This document shows positions 8,115-15,509 of a DNA stretch of 64,000 nucleotides, piece after piece. The translations under genes were made by a program, and so were the position numbers. A model generated the notes under the pieces. The model worked only from the letters and a program-made list of their open reading frames with translations, had not been told where the DNA came from and made no database searches. Position 1 is the stretch's first letter; each line of letters starts with the position of its first letter. The DNA comes from CAZYFH01 sp965249175 (GTDB lineage Bacteria > Acidobacteriota > Vicinamibacteria > Vicinamibacterales > UBA8438): contig OZ252227.1 of assembly GCA_965249175.1 (NCBI GenBank), forward strand, positions 2,728,001 through 2,792,000, read 5' to 3'.

Positions 8115-10318
8115 CGGCCCGCCCGTCGCGGCCACCCATCATCGCGGTGGCGATCATGGCCGGGGCGCTCGGCGTCGGCCTCGTCGTGGTCAGTGCCGCG
8201 GCGCCAACGTTCTGGCGCGTCTCCACACAGGACGAGTTCCTCAGAGGAGACGTGGACAACCTCTCCGTCGACATCGACGGTCGCCTCCTGCTCGGTCCGC
8301 GCGCGGAGGCCGTCTACGAGGCCACGGATCCGTTTCTCTGGACGCTGGTCGCGGGTCGTGACGCGTTGTGGCTGGGCAGCGGCAACGGCGGCACCGTGGT
8401 GCGCGTGGAGCCGGGCGGCACGGCCGAGACCGTTTTCGAGTCCGCCGAGCTCGACGTGCACGCACTCGCCGTCGATATGGAGGGGCGTGTGTATGCGGGT
8501 ACGTCGCCTAACGGCAGCGTCGTGGCCCTCGGAGACGCTGGCGCCACAGAGGTATTCGACCCAGAGGAGCCGTATGTGTGGGCCTTGAGCACCGCGCCCG
8601 ACGGCGCGCTCCTGGTCGCGACCGGCGCCCCAGGCCGCATCTACCGGGTCGCCCCGAGCGGCGAAGCGGCCCTGCTGTACGACACGGAGGCAACCCACGT
8701 GCGAGCCCTGGCGGTCGACGCGAATGGCCGTATCCTCGCTGGCACCGGCATGCCTGGCAGGGTGTTTCGGATCGACCCGGACGGCGAGGCCTTCGTGCTC
8801 CTGGAGTCTGATTTCGACGAGATCTCGGCCCTTCACCTGAGTGACGACGGCACGATTCACGCCGTCGCGTCGAGCGGCGCCGCTACGCGTGCCGCGCCGG
8901 CGACGGATGCTCCCCGTCCGGACTCCGCGCCGATCGCCAGCGTCACCGTGAGCTCTCAGGTGACGGCTGTCGTCGCCGCCGATGCCGGCGGCATCGTGCA
9001 GACCGCGCCCGCGGCCGGCCCAGTGCTCGGGACCAAAGGGGCCGTCTACCGGATCGCGCCGGACGGCGTCTGGGATGTCGTGTGGAGCTCGAGTGAGGAC
9101 ACGCCGTATGACGCGGTGGTCGACCGTGACGGTGCGCTGGTGATCGGCACCGGGGCGACGGGCAGGATCTTTCGCGTGACCGACACTCCGAGGACGACCG
9201 TGCTGCTGACGCAGGCGCCGACGCAGCAGGTCACCCGTTTCGCCCGCGGTCCTGACGATCGGCTCTATTACACGACCGCCAACGCCGGGAAGCTCTATCG
9301 CCTGTCCGCGGGACATGCCGCCGAGGGCAGTTATCTCTCCGATGTGCGCGACGCGCGGACCATCGCCACATGGGGGGCGATCCGGTGGCGGGCCACGACG
9401 CCCGTCGGCTCCACCATCCGGCTCTTCACGCGCGCGGGCAACACCGCAACGCCGGGTAGCACCTGGAGCCCGTGGTCCGACGCCTACCGTGATGCCGACG
9501 GCACCGCCATTACCAGCCCGAAAGCGCGCTATCTCCAGTGGCGGGCGCTGCTCCAGGGAACGGAGGCCACCCCGGCGTTGCTCTCGGTGACGACGGCGTA
9601 TTTGCCTCGCAACCTCCGCCCCGAGGTCACCAACCTCACGGTGCACCCGCCCGGAGAAGTCTTCCAGCAGCCTTTCTCGAGTGGCGAACCTCCGATCGCC
9701 GGGCTCGATGAAGAACGCGATGATCCCCGACAAGCGAACAGATCACCGGCAGAGACGCAGCCCGCCACTCTCGGTCGCCGTGTCTATCGCAAGGGGCTTC
9801 AGACGTTCGTCTGGACCGCTCGCGATGCCAATCAGGACGATCTGCGTTTCGACGTTCGCTATCGGTCCGAGGACGACCCGAGTTGGAAGGTGCTGACCCG
9901 CAATCTGGCCCGGACGATTTTCACGTGGGACACGTCGTCGGCGCCCGACGGCACGTACGTCGTTCGCGTGGACGCGACTGACGCACCGTCGAATGCGCCA
10001 GGCGGCGCACTCCGGGGGTCGCTCGCGAGCCAGCCCTTCGACGTCGACAACGCGCAGCCGGTCATTGTGCTCGAACCGGCGCGACCGTCCGGCACCGACG
10101 TGCTCGTGGCCTTTGTCGTCACCGACGCGCTCTCGCCCATACGTCATGTGGAGTATTCAGTCGACGCCGAGCAATGGCAGGTCGTCTACCCGATGGACGG
10201 CATTCCAGACTCGCGTGAGGAGCGTTTCGAAATCGTGGTGGCGCCGGAGGCCGCGGCGGACGTCGTCGTTCGTGCCGTCGACGCCATGAACAACACGTCG
10301 ACCGCGGCGGTGCCGTGA
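8111..10318 (+). CDS. Exported beta-propeller protein with C-terminal Ig-like region
   Basis: About 735 residues, starting at the ATG that overlaps the upstream TGA (ATGA). A hydrophobic segment at residues 10-30 is followed by repeated blades with a shared pattern (WTLVAG..ALWLGSG, VHALAVDMEGRVYAGT, VWALSTAPDGALLVATG, VRALAVDANGRILAGTG), which suggests a seven-bladed propeller of the NHL or two-component-regulator type up to about residue 420. The C-terminal third (WTARDANQDDLRFDVRYR, PDGTYVVRVDATD) looks like fibronectin- or Ig-like beta sandwiches. No catalytic motif is visible. Coupling to the S55 protein suggests a substrate-sensing or scaffold partner in the periplasm; this is inference. 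Confidence 0.75.
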   Translation: MTARPSRPPIIAVAIMAGALGVGLVVVSAAAPTFWRVSTQDEFLRGDVDNLSVDIDGRLLLGPRAEAVYEATDPFLWTLVAGRDALWLGSGNGGTVVRVEPGGTAETVFESAELDVHALAVDMEGRVYAGTSPNGSVVALGDAGATEVFDPEEPYVWALSTAPDGALLVATGAPGRIYRVAPSGEAALLYDTEATHVRALAVDANGRILAGTGMPGRVFRIDPDGEAFVLLESDFDEISALHLSDDGTIHAVASSGAATRAAPATDAPRPDSAPIASVTVSSQVTAVVAADAGGIVQTAPAAGPVLGTKGAVYRIAPDGVWDVVWSSSEDTPYDAVVDRDGALVIGTGATGRIFRVTDTPRTTVLLTQAPTQQVTRFARGPDDRLYYTTANAGKLYRLSAGHAAEGSYLSDVRDARTIATWGAIRWRATTPVGSTIRLFTRAGNTATPGSTWSPWSDAYRDADGTAITSPKARYLQWRALLQGTEATPALLSVTTAYLPRNLRPEVTNLTVHPPGEVFQQPFSSGEPPIAGLDEERDDPRQANRSPAETQPATLGRRVYRKGLQTFVWTARDANQDDLRFDVRYRSEDDPSWKVLTRNLARTIFTWDTSSAPDGTYVVRVDATDAPSNAPGGALRGSLASQPFDVDNAQPVIVLEPARPSGTDVLVAFVVTDALSPIRHVEYSVDAEQWQVVYPMDGIPDSREERFEIVVAPEAAADVVVRAVDAMNNTSTAAVP

Positions 10319-10331
10319 GGGCTGCTAGAGT

Positions 10332-11102
10332 CTAGGAACGCTTCACCGGTAGCTTCCCGCGAATCGTCACTTCTTCCACGACCCAGACCATGTTGACGGC
10401 GACCGGTGCGCCGCCGTACTCGGCCGGTCGGAAGCGCGTCGCCGCCGCCGACGCCACCAGGTCGTCCCACAACGCCTCATCCAACCCGCTGGACCGCAGC
10501 ACTTCCAGCCGAGAGACGGTGCCTTCCCGCGTCAGTACCGCGGCCAGCGCAACTTCGGCCGTGCCGGCGCGCACGGGTTCTGGCAACTGGAGCGTCGGCA
10601 GCGCGACGTCAGGACTCAACCGCGGCACGGCAAACCCGTATCGGAGCCGGACCGGATTCGCATTCGAGCCAGGCGTCGCGAGCGCCATCATGACCGCCGC
10701 CAACGAGTCCGGCCGAGACGCGCTCGCCAGCTGTACCATTCCCGCCAGACCAACGGCGCAGGCCAGCGCGACGGCGCTCGCAGCCGCGGTCACCCAGACC
10801 AGGTGAAAATCGTCGGCCAACCTGGCGACGCTCAACGATTCGGACACCGTGCGCTCCGCGCCGATACGCGCCAGGGCAACGCGACCGCTGCTGCGTATGC
10901 GCTCCCGTGTCTCGTTATCCAACGGCAGTGCGGCAGACTCGTGCAGCGCCGCGCTCGCCGCGCGCAGCACGCGGGCATCGCGTGCGCATGACGCGCAATC
11001 CGCCAGATGGCCGTCCACGCGAATACGCTCGACGATCGACAGCTCGTCGTCCTGATACGCCGACATCCGCCGGCGGACGCCGCGACAGATCATGTTGGCC
11101 AT
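10332..11102 (-). CDS. Anti-sigma factor: zf-HC2, transmembrane segment, TonB-type C-terminal domain
   Basis: A 256-residue membrane protein. Residues 5-45 are a zinc-finger anti-sigma domain (H-x3-C-x2-C in HLADCASCARD). About residues 105-128 form a single hydrophobic segment (AASAVALACAVGLAGMVQL). Residues 175-250 resemble the TonB C-terminal fold (VALAAVLTREGTVSRLEVL, AAATRFRPAEYGG). It overlaps the sigma factor gene by 13 bases, the usual arrangement for a sigma/anti-sigma pair. The cytoplasmic finger should hold the ECF sigma factor, while the periplasmic TonB-like domain may sense or connect to an outer-membrane event. The fusion is the odd point. The sigma-binding role is well supported; the TonB-like role is inferred. 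Confidence 0.82.
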   Translation of the reverse strand: MANMICRGVRRRMSAYQDDELSIVERIRVDGHLADCASCARDARVLRAASAALHESAALPLDNETRERIRSSGRVALARIGAERTVSESLSVARLADDFHLVWVTAAASAVALACAVGLAGMVQLASASRPDSLAAVMMALATPGSNANPVRLRYGFAVPRLSPDVALPTLQLPEPVRAGTAEVALAAVLTREGTVSRLEVLRSSGLDEALWDDLVASAAATRFRPAEYGGAPVAVNMVWVVEEVTIRGKLPVKRS

Positions 11103-11695
11103 GCGCCCATCATTTCTGTACGGATCGTGGCGCGAGCGCGTGCGAGCCGAGACTTGACAGTGCCCAGTGTCACACCAAGCGAGTACGCGATTTCCTGATA
11201 CGGGAGTCCGTGGTACTCACGGAGCACCAGCGTCGACCGCTGGTCGAACGGCAACCGCGCCACCACGGCCCGGAGACGCACGGCGAGTCGTCGCTGATCG
11301 AGACAGGCGTCCGGTGACACGCCTGCCGCGGAGCGCGGCTCCCCATGGGATCGGACGAAATCATCGAACGACACCTGAGCGGCGCGGCCACGGCGGCGCC
11401 ACCAGCGATGCCGATTCCGTGCCTGGTTGACGACGATTCGGTAGATCCACGTTCTGATCGCCGCGTCGCCACGAAATCGGCGCAACGTGCGGAACACACG
11501 GAGGAAGACTTCCTGCGAGACGTCGAGCGCCTCCTCGCGCTCTCCCGTCAACGCGAACGCCAGCTGGAACACCATCTGCTCGTGCGCCTCCACCAGGGCA
11601 CGGCACGCGTCCTCGTCGCCCGCAACGCAGCGCTCGACGAGCGAGGCATCGGTGGATGAGAGCTGGGACCACTCCACCGCCGGAGCAGAATGCAT
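11090..11695 (-). CDS. ECF-family RNA polymerase sigma factor
   Basis: 201 residues with region 2 (DEDACRALVEAHEQMVFQLA, then EALDVSQEVFLRVFRTL) and region 4 (RLPFDQRSTLVLREYHGL, then GVTLGTVKSRLARARATI), the standard ECF layout. I chose ATG 11695 (MHSAPAVEW) because GGAGG lies 5 bases upstream; an ATG at 11707 would place that site inside the coding region. The downstream overlapping anti-sigma gene defines its regulator. A sigma-E-like promoter at 11818-11845 suggests autoregulation. The target genes are unknown. Confidence 0.95.
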   Translation of the reverse strand: MHSAPAVEWSQLSSTDASLVERCVAGDEDACRALVEAHEQMVFQLAFALTGEREEALDVSQEVFLRVFRTLRRFRGDAAIRTWIYRIVVNQARNRHRWWRRRGRAAQVSFDDFVRSHGEPRSAAGVSPDACLDQRRLAVRLRAVVARLPFDQRSTLVLREYHGLPYQEIAYSLGVTLGTVKSRLARARATIRTEMMGAWPT

Positions 11696-11817
11696 GTGAT
11701 CCTCCATAGGACTCGACCTCAACGGCGCCGCCATCGACAGTACCCGTCCACCGTCACATCGTGGCGCGTAGGACCGCAGAACGCAAGCCGCGGACGTGGC
11801 CCGATGTCCCTCGTGAA

Positions 11818-11845
11818 TTGGACCCCGCCCCACCGGGAAAGTTCC
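11818..11845 (-). promoter_or_regulatory. Putative autoregulated ECF (sigma-E-like) promoter
   Basis: On the minus strand GGAACTT (11845-11839), a 16-base spacer and TCCAA follow the -35/-10 pattern of sigma-E-type promoters (GGAACTT, then TCnGA-like). It points at the sigma factor gene 125 bases downstream. The -10 match is imperfect. Confidence 0.4.
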
Positions 11846-11868
11846 AGTTTCCTGCTACGATAGGCACG

Positions 11869-13041
11869 ATGCGCCGTGTGTTGTTGGCGTCGTTCGTGCT
11901 GCTCGTCGGCATGGCGGGCGTCATCGTTTACACGGGTGCCGCGCGTGACCGCGAGTACCACCGGCTCGTCGCGGCAGGCGATCAGGCGCGTCTCGATGAA
12001 CAGGGGCTGGTCGCCATCGAGAAGTACAGCGGCGCCATCGCGCTCAACGGGAGCTCGATGCTCGCCCACCTGAAGCGCGGCGAGACCTATCGCGAGCGCG
12101 GTGACCTGCCAGCATCCATCCGCGACCTCTCGATGGCATCGACCCTCGACCCGGCGGCGACCCGCCCGCTCGACTTGCTCGGCGACGCGACCTACGCGCT
12201 GGGGCGATATGAGGCGGCCGTCGATCACTACCGGCGCTACGTCCAGCTCGATGACCAGAATCCCCGGGTGCTCTACAAGCTCGCGCTGGCCGAACACGGT
12301 CACGGTGGCGCGGATCGCGCCGTGCAGCTCCTACGACAAGCCGTGGAGCTTGATCCGCGTTTCGCCGAGGCCACGTACCTCCTTGGTCTCTACCTCCAGG
12401 CGCAGGACGATCACGACGAAGCACGCGTCCTCCTCGAACGCGCGGTCGAGCTGTCGCCAGGAATGCTCGATGCACGCGAGGTCCTGGCCGCCGTGTACCG
12501 CACGCTCGGCGAGACGCGGCTGGAACTGCAGCAGCTCGAGGCACTCGCGGCTCTCGACCGGGATCGTCCCGACCGACATGTGACCCGCGGCTTGGCCTAC
12601 GCGCGCGCCGGGCGCACCGATCTCGCCGTCGTTGCACTCGGGCGGGCGGCCGAGGAGCTGCCGGATCAACCGCTGGTCTACACCGCGCTCGGACGGGTCT
12701 GGCTCGACATCGCCGAGACCTCGGGCGATCACGCCGCGCTCAGCAAGGCCATCGAGGCCCTCGAGTCCATCCCGCTCAGCACGGCGTCGAGCGAAGCCCT
12801 GACCCTGCTCGGACGGAGCCTCAGCCTGAACGGTGACCTTCAGGGGGCGCGGCGAGCGCTCCAGCTGGCCGTGGAGCGCTACCCCGTCCAGCCCGACGCG
12901 TTCATCGAGCTCTCGCAGCTCGAGGTCTGGGACCTCAACGACGCAGAGGCCGCCCGGCTCCGGCGACGATACGCCCAGCTCGTGGGCGATGACGGAGCGG
13001 CCGCACCCCCAATGCCCCCGGGGCCTTCCCCTGCGCTGTAA
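11869..13041 (+). CDS. Membrane-anchored TPR repeat protein
   Basis: 390 residues from ATG 11869 (MRRVLLASF). An N-terminal hydrophobic stretch of about 20 residues serves as signal-anchor, and the rest is a chain of at least eight TPR-like units (for example LLGDATYALGRYEAAVDHYR, VLYKLALAEHGHGGADRAVQ, YLLGLYLQAQDDHDEARVLL). TPR arrays are protein-interaction scaffolds; no enzymatic domain is visible. The tail is proline-rich (PPMPPGPSP). It is divergent from the sigma factor gene, whose putative promoter lies just upstream, so the two may share a control region. The longer frame from 11761 would run through that promoter region and is less likely. Confidence 0.8.
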   Translation: MRRVLLASFVLLVGMAGVIVYTGAARDREYHRLVAAGDQARLDEQGLVAIEKYSGAIALNGSSMLAHLKRGETYRERGDLPASIRDLSMASTLDPAATRPLDLLGDATYALGRYEAAVDHYRRYVQLDDQNPRVLYKLALAEHGHGGADRAVQLLRQAVELDPRFAEATYLLGLYLQAQDDHDEARVLLERAVELSPGMLDAREVLAAVYRTLGETRLELQQLEALAALDRDRPDRHVTRGLAYARAGRTDLAVVALGRAAEELPDQPLVYTALGRVWLDIAETSGDHAALSKAIEALESIPLSTASSEALTLLGRSLSLNGDLQGARRALQLAVERYPVQPDAFIELSQLEVWDLNDAEAARLRRRYAQLVGDDGAAAPPMPPGPSPAL

Positions 13042-13083
13042 GGGGAGCCGTCCGGTAACCGGCACCGACCTGTCCGGATCGTC

Positions 13084-14379
13084 ATGCTCAACGGCCTCTT
13101 CGTAGCGGTCGCGCTCGCATCGGTCCTTCTTGCCGCGCTGTCCGGTCAGATGCAGGCGCTGACGGACGGCATCCTCACGTCCGCACGGGGCGCCGTGGAG
13201 CTCGCGATCGGCCTCGTCGGCGCCATGGCGTTCTTCCTCGGGCTGATGAAGGTGATCGAGGACGGCGGTGCGATGACAACCATCGCGCGGGTCGTGAGAC
13301 CCGCCACCCGCGTCCTCTTCCCCTCAGTCCCCGCCAACAGCCCGGCGATCGGAGCGATCGTCATGAACATGGCGGCGAACATGCTCGGCCTCGTCAATGC
13401 CGCCACACCGTTCGGCATCAAGGCCATGGAGGAGCTCGACAAGCTCAACAGCCGGACGGGCACGGCGACGAACGCGATGGTGATGTTTCTCGCCATCAAC
13501 ACGTCGGCGCTCGCCATCCTGCCGTCGGGCATGGTGGCGCTGCGCGTGTCACTCGGGTCCGAAGACCCTGCCGCCATTTTCCTCCCGACCTGGTTTGCGA
13601 GCGGCGTGGCCACGGTCATCGCCATCACGACCGCCTTGGTGCTGTCACGCGCGAAGCCGTATCGATCGACTGAGCCGCCGCCCGTTCCGCCCGTTACCCC
13701 GACCGAAGCCGCGTCGGACGGCGTGGGGTCGACGCCGGCGCTGCGCCGCGCGCCATTGCGCGTCTGGGCCGCTCGGGTATTTTGGATCGCGTTCGTGGCG
13801 CTGGCCGTCCGCGACGTGGCCGCGCGCGCCGGCACGGAGTCGCCGGTCGACGTGATTCGCGGCTTGATGTCCTTCTGGAGCATTCCGGCGGTCGTCGGGG
13901 TGATGGTCCTGTATGGCTGGGTGCGCGGCGTGCGAGTCTACGAGTCGCTGGTCGAGGGCGGAAAACAGGGCTTCCAGGTCGCCCTGCGCATCATCCCGTA
14001 TCTCGTCGCCATTCTCGTGATGGTCGGGATGTTCCGCGCATCGGGCGGGCTCGAACTGCTGGTCACCCTCGTGGCGCCCGTCACCACGCTCATCGGGATG
14101 CCGGCCGAGGCGCTCCCGATCGCCGTGCTACGTCCGCTGACTGGCACGGGCGCGTTCGGCGTCGCGGCGGATGCGATGTCGACCCACGGGCCAGATTCGC
14201 TGATCGGCTATCTGGTGAGCACCTACACGGGCAGTACCGAGACGACGTTCTACACGCTGGCGGTCTACTACGGTGCCGTCGGCGTGAGGGTCACGCGGCA
14301 CACGGTGCCCGCCTGCCTGGCGGCCGACGTGGCCGGCATCCTGGCCGCGACCTTCATCGTCAACGTGTTGCTCGGCTGA
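13084..14379 (+). CDS. SpmA-SpmB fused nucleoside-recognition (Gate) domain membrane protein
   Basis: 431 residues, polytopic. The N-terminal half matches spore maturation protein A (MKVIEDGGAMTTIARVVRP, then VMNMAANMLGLVNAATPFG and FLAINTSALAILPSGMVALR). The C-terminal half matches SpmB (RIIPYLVAILVMVGMFRASG, RPLTGTGAFGVAADAMSTHG, STYTGSTETTFYTLAVYYG). The two halves are joined by a hydrophilic linker of about 45 residues. Each half carries a nucleoside-recognition/Gate domain with several transmembrane helices. The genes are named for a role in Bacillus spore dehydration, but such fusions occur widely in non-sporulating Gram-negatives, where the transported molecule is unknown. It follows the TPR gene by 42 bases and may share its transcript. 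Confidence 0.88.
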   Translation: MLNGLFVAVALASVLLAALSGQMQALTDGILTSARGAVELAIGLVGAMAFFLGLMKVIEDGGAMTTIARVVRPATRVLFPSVPANSPAIGAIVMNMAANMLGLVNAATPFGIKAMEELDKLNSRTGTATNAMVMFLAINTSALAILPSGMVALRVSLGSEDPAAIFLPTWFASGVATVIAITTALVLSRAKPYRSTEPPPVPPVTPTEAASDGVGSTPALRRAPLRVWAARVFWIAFVALAVRDVAARAGTESPVDVIRGLMSFWSIPAVVGVMVLYGWVRGVRVYESLVEGGKQGFQVALRIIPYLVAILVMVGMFRASGGLELLVTLVAPVTTLIGMPAEALPIAVLRPLTGTGAFGVAADAMSTHGPDSLIGYLVSTYTGSTETTFYTLAVYYGAVGVRVTRHTVPACLAADVAGILAATFIVNVLLG

Positions 14380-14382
14380 GGC

Positions 14383-14443
14383 CTAGCAGCCCGTGGTGAA
14401 AGTCCCGCGGCATTCGACCGCCGATGCATCCCGTCTCGCGGCG
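14383..14443 (+). repeat. Solo copy of the 15279-15440 repeat element (left end)
   Basis: About 59 bases beginning CTAGCAGCCCGTGGTGAAAG are nearly identical (four or so differences) to the left end of the element at 15279-15340. The match stops after CGCGGCG, and no right terminal repeat follows. The copy sits directly after the SpmA-SpmB stop and before the stop of the lipoprotein gene on the other strand. Confidence 0.75.
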
Positions 14444-14447
14444 ACGT

Positions 14448-14816
14448 TCAGTACTCAAGCTCTGCATAGCCACCGACCGCGGTCCATTGGATGCGCTTCG
14501 CCGGCGGGTGTCCACCCGTGCCCTGCTCGTCCGCGTACATATAGACGAGCACCTCCGTATAGTCCTCGGTGAGCGGTTCGACGAGGAGCCGTGCCACCTC
14601 TGCCGCCGCGTCGAGATCGCGCAACTCGATCTCGATGGTAAACACCCCGTGCGCGGTCGCCATCTTGAGAATCTGCCACTGGTCATTGATCAACGGCGGA
14701 CCCTTGGCCATGTCCACCGATGCGACGCCCGCTGGGGGAGTGCCCCCCTCCTGCGAGACGCCACAACCGAGGCCGAGTCCAACAACAACGACGGCGATCA
14801 CCGTCGCACGGTCCAC
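14448..14816 (-). CDS. Small putative lipoprotein, function unknown
   Basis: 122 residues from a GTG at 14816 preceded by GGAGAAGG at 8-9 bases. A short hydrophobic segment ends in a lipobox-like GLGLGC with Cys18, so the product is probably a lipoprotein. The mature part is acidic with a mixed alpha/beta look (VFTIEIELRDLDAAAEVARL, VLVYMYADEQ, IQWTAVGGYAEL). I do not recognise the family. It lies 13 bases downstream of the frameshifted GlcG gene and is probably cotranscribed with it. The 3' end abuts a solo repeat copy. Confidence 0.6.
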   Translation of the reverse strand: MDRATVIAVVVVGLGLGCGVSQEGGTPPAGVASVDMAKGPPLINDQWQILKMATAHGVFTIEIELRDLDAAAEVARLLVEPLTEDYTEVLVYMYADEQGTGGHPPAKRIQWTAVGGYAELEY

Positions 14817-14829
14817 GCGCCCTTCTCCG

Positions 14830-15254
14830 TTACGCCAGGCTCTCGAGAAACGCGTCGATCCCCGCCTGGGCGACCACCTCGTCCTGGTCCGGAGACCCGG
14901 AGCTGCATCCCACCCCGCCGACGATCTGCTCCGCGACGAAGAGGGGTAGCCCGCCGGCGACGATCATGAACCGCCCCTGGTTGCTCACGTGAAACCAAAC
15001 GCGGGTCCGCCTGGGCCACTGATCTCGCCGTAGGCGCGTGTCGACCGTCGCGCGGCGGCCGCCGTGAACGCCTTGCTGATCGCCACGTCGATGCTCGTGA
15101 TGCGGCCGTTGTCCATCCGATGGAACATCAGCAGGCTTCCGCTGTCGTCGGTGATGGCAACATCCATGTCGACGCCGATCACCCGCGCCTTCGCCTCGGC
15201 GGCCTCCATGATGATCCGAGCGTCATCCAGCGTCAGCTTCTGCACTGTCTTCAT
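14830..15254 (-). pseudogene. GlcG/HbpS-type DUF336 protein, broken by a one-base deletion
   Basis: The first 89 codons from ATG 15254 (MKTVQKLTLDDARIIMEAAE) match the GlcG/HbpS haem-degrading-like family, and the frame then ends prematurely at 14985. One base further the family sequence resumes in another frame (VSNQGRFMIVAGGLPLF, then AEQIVGGVGCSSGSPDQDE) up to TAA at 14830-14832. Adding one C at about 14991 turns TTCACG into TTC-CAC-G and restores an uninterrupted protein of about 141 residues, the normal family length. The in-frame TGA is not a selenocysteine candidate because the frame beyond it does not continue the family. The break may be an assembly error. The family is often tied to glycolate or haem metabolism, but the substrate here is unknown. 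Confidence 0.82.
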
Positions 15255-15278
15255 GACCGCAATATACACCGGCCTTCA

Positions 15279-15440
15279 AGCAGCCCGTGGTGAAAGTCCC
15301 GCGGCATTCGACCGCCGACGCATCCCGCCTCACGGCGTTGCTCATCGGTCGAATACTCCCGGTATTCTCCCTCTTCGCGCCTTGTGAAACGGGCGCCTCG
15401 ACGGTCTCGGTGCAACACGGCACTTTCACCACGGGCTGCT
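15279..15440 (+). mobile_element. 162-bp MITE-like element with 19-bp perfect terminal inverted repeats
   Basis: AGCAGCCCGTGGTGAAAGT at 15279-15297 is the exact reverse complement of 15422-15440. The inner flanks continue as weaker inverted similarity. No coding capacity is visible in 162 bases, and a second partial copy lies at 14383-14443, so this behaves like a non-autonomous transposon. The right end reads GCTGCTAG and the solo copy begins CTAGCAGC; CTAG-type targets are used by some IS5-family elements, which is only a suggestion. It lies between the GlcG start and the MBL-fold gene. Confidence 0.72.
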
Positions 15441-15509
15441 AGCCGCTATCGCGTCCGAGAGATTCGCGACATAATCCTCGGGCGCGTCATCTCGTCCGAA
15501 GGAGGCACC

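Noticed and set aside
10317..10328. GGGCTGCTAG resembling the right end of the 162-bp repeat element
   Set aside because: Only 10 bases match and no second end is nearby. Too short to call.
14985..14987. TGA in the GlcG-like gene as a third selenocysteine codon
   Set aside because: Beyond the TGA the same frame soon meets another stop and does not resemble the family, while a one-base shift restores it. It is a frameshift, not recoding.
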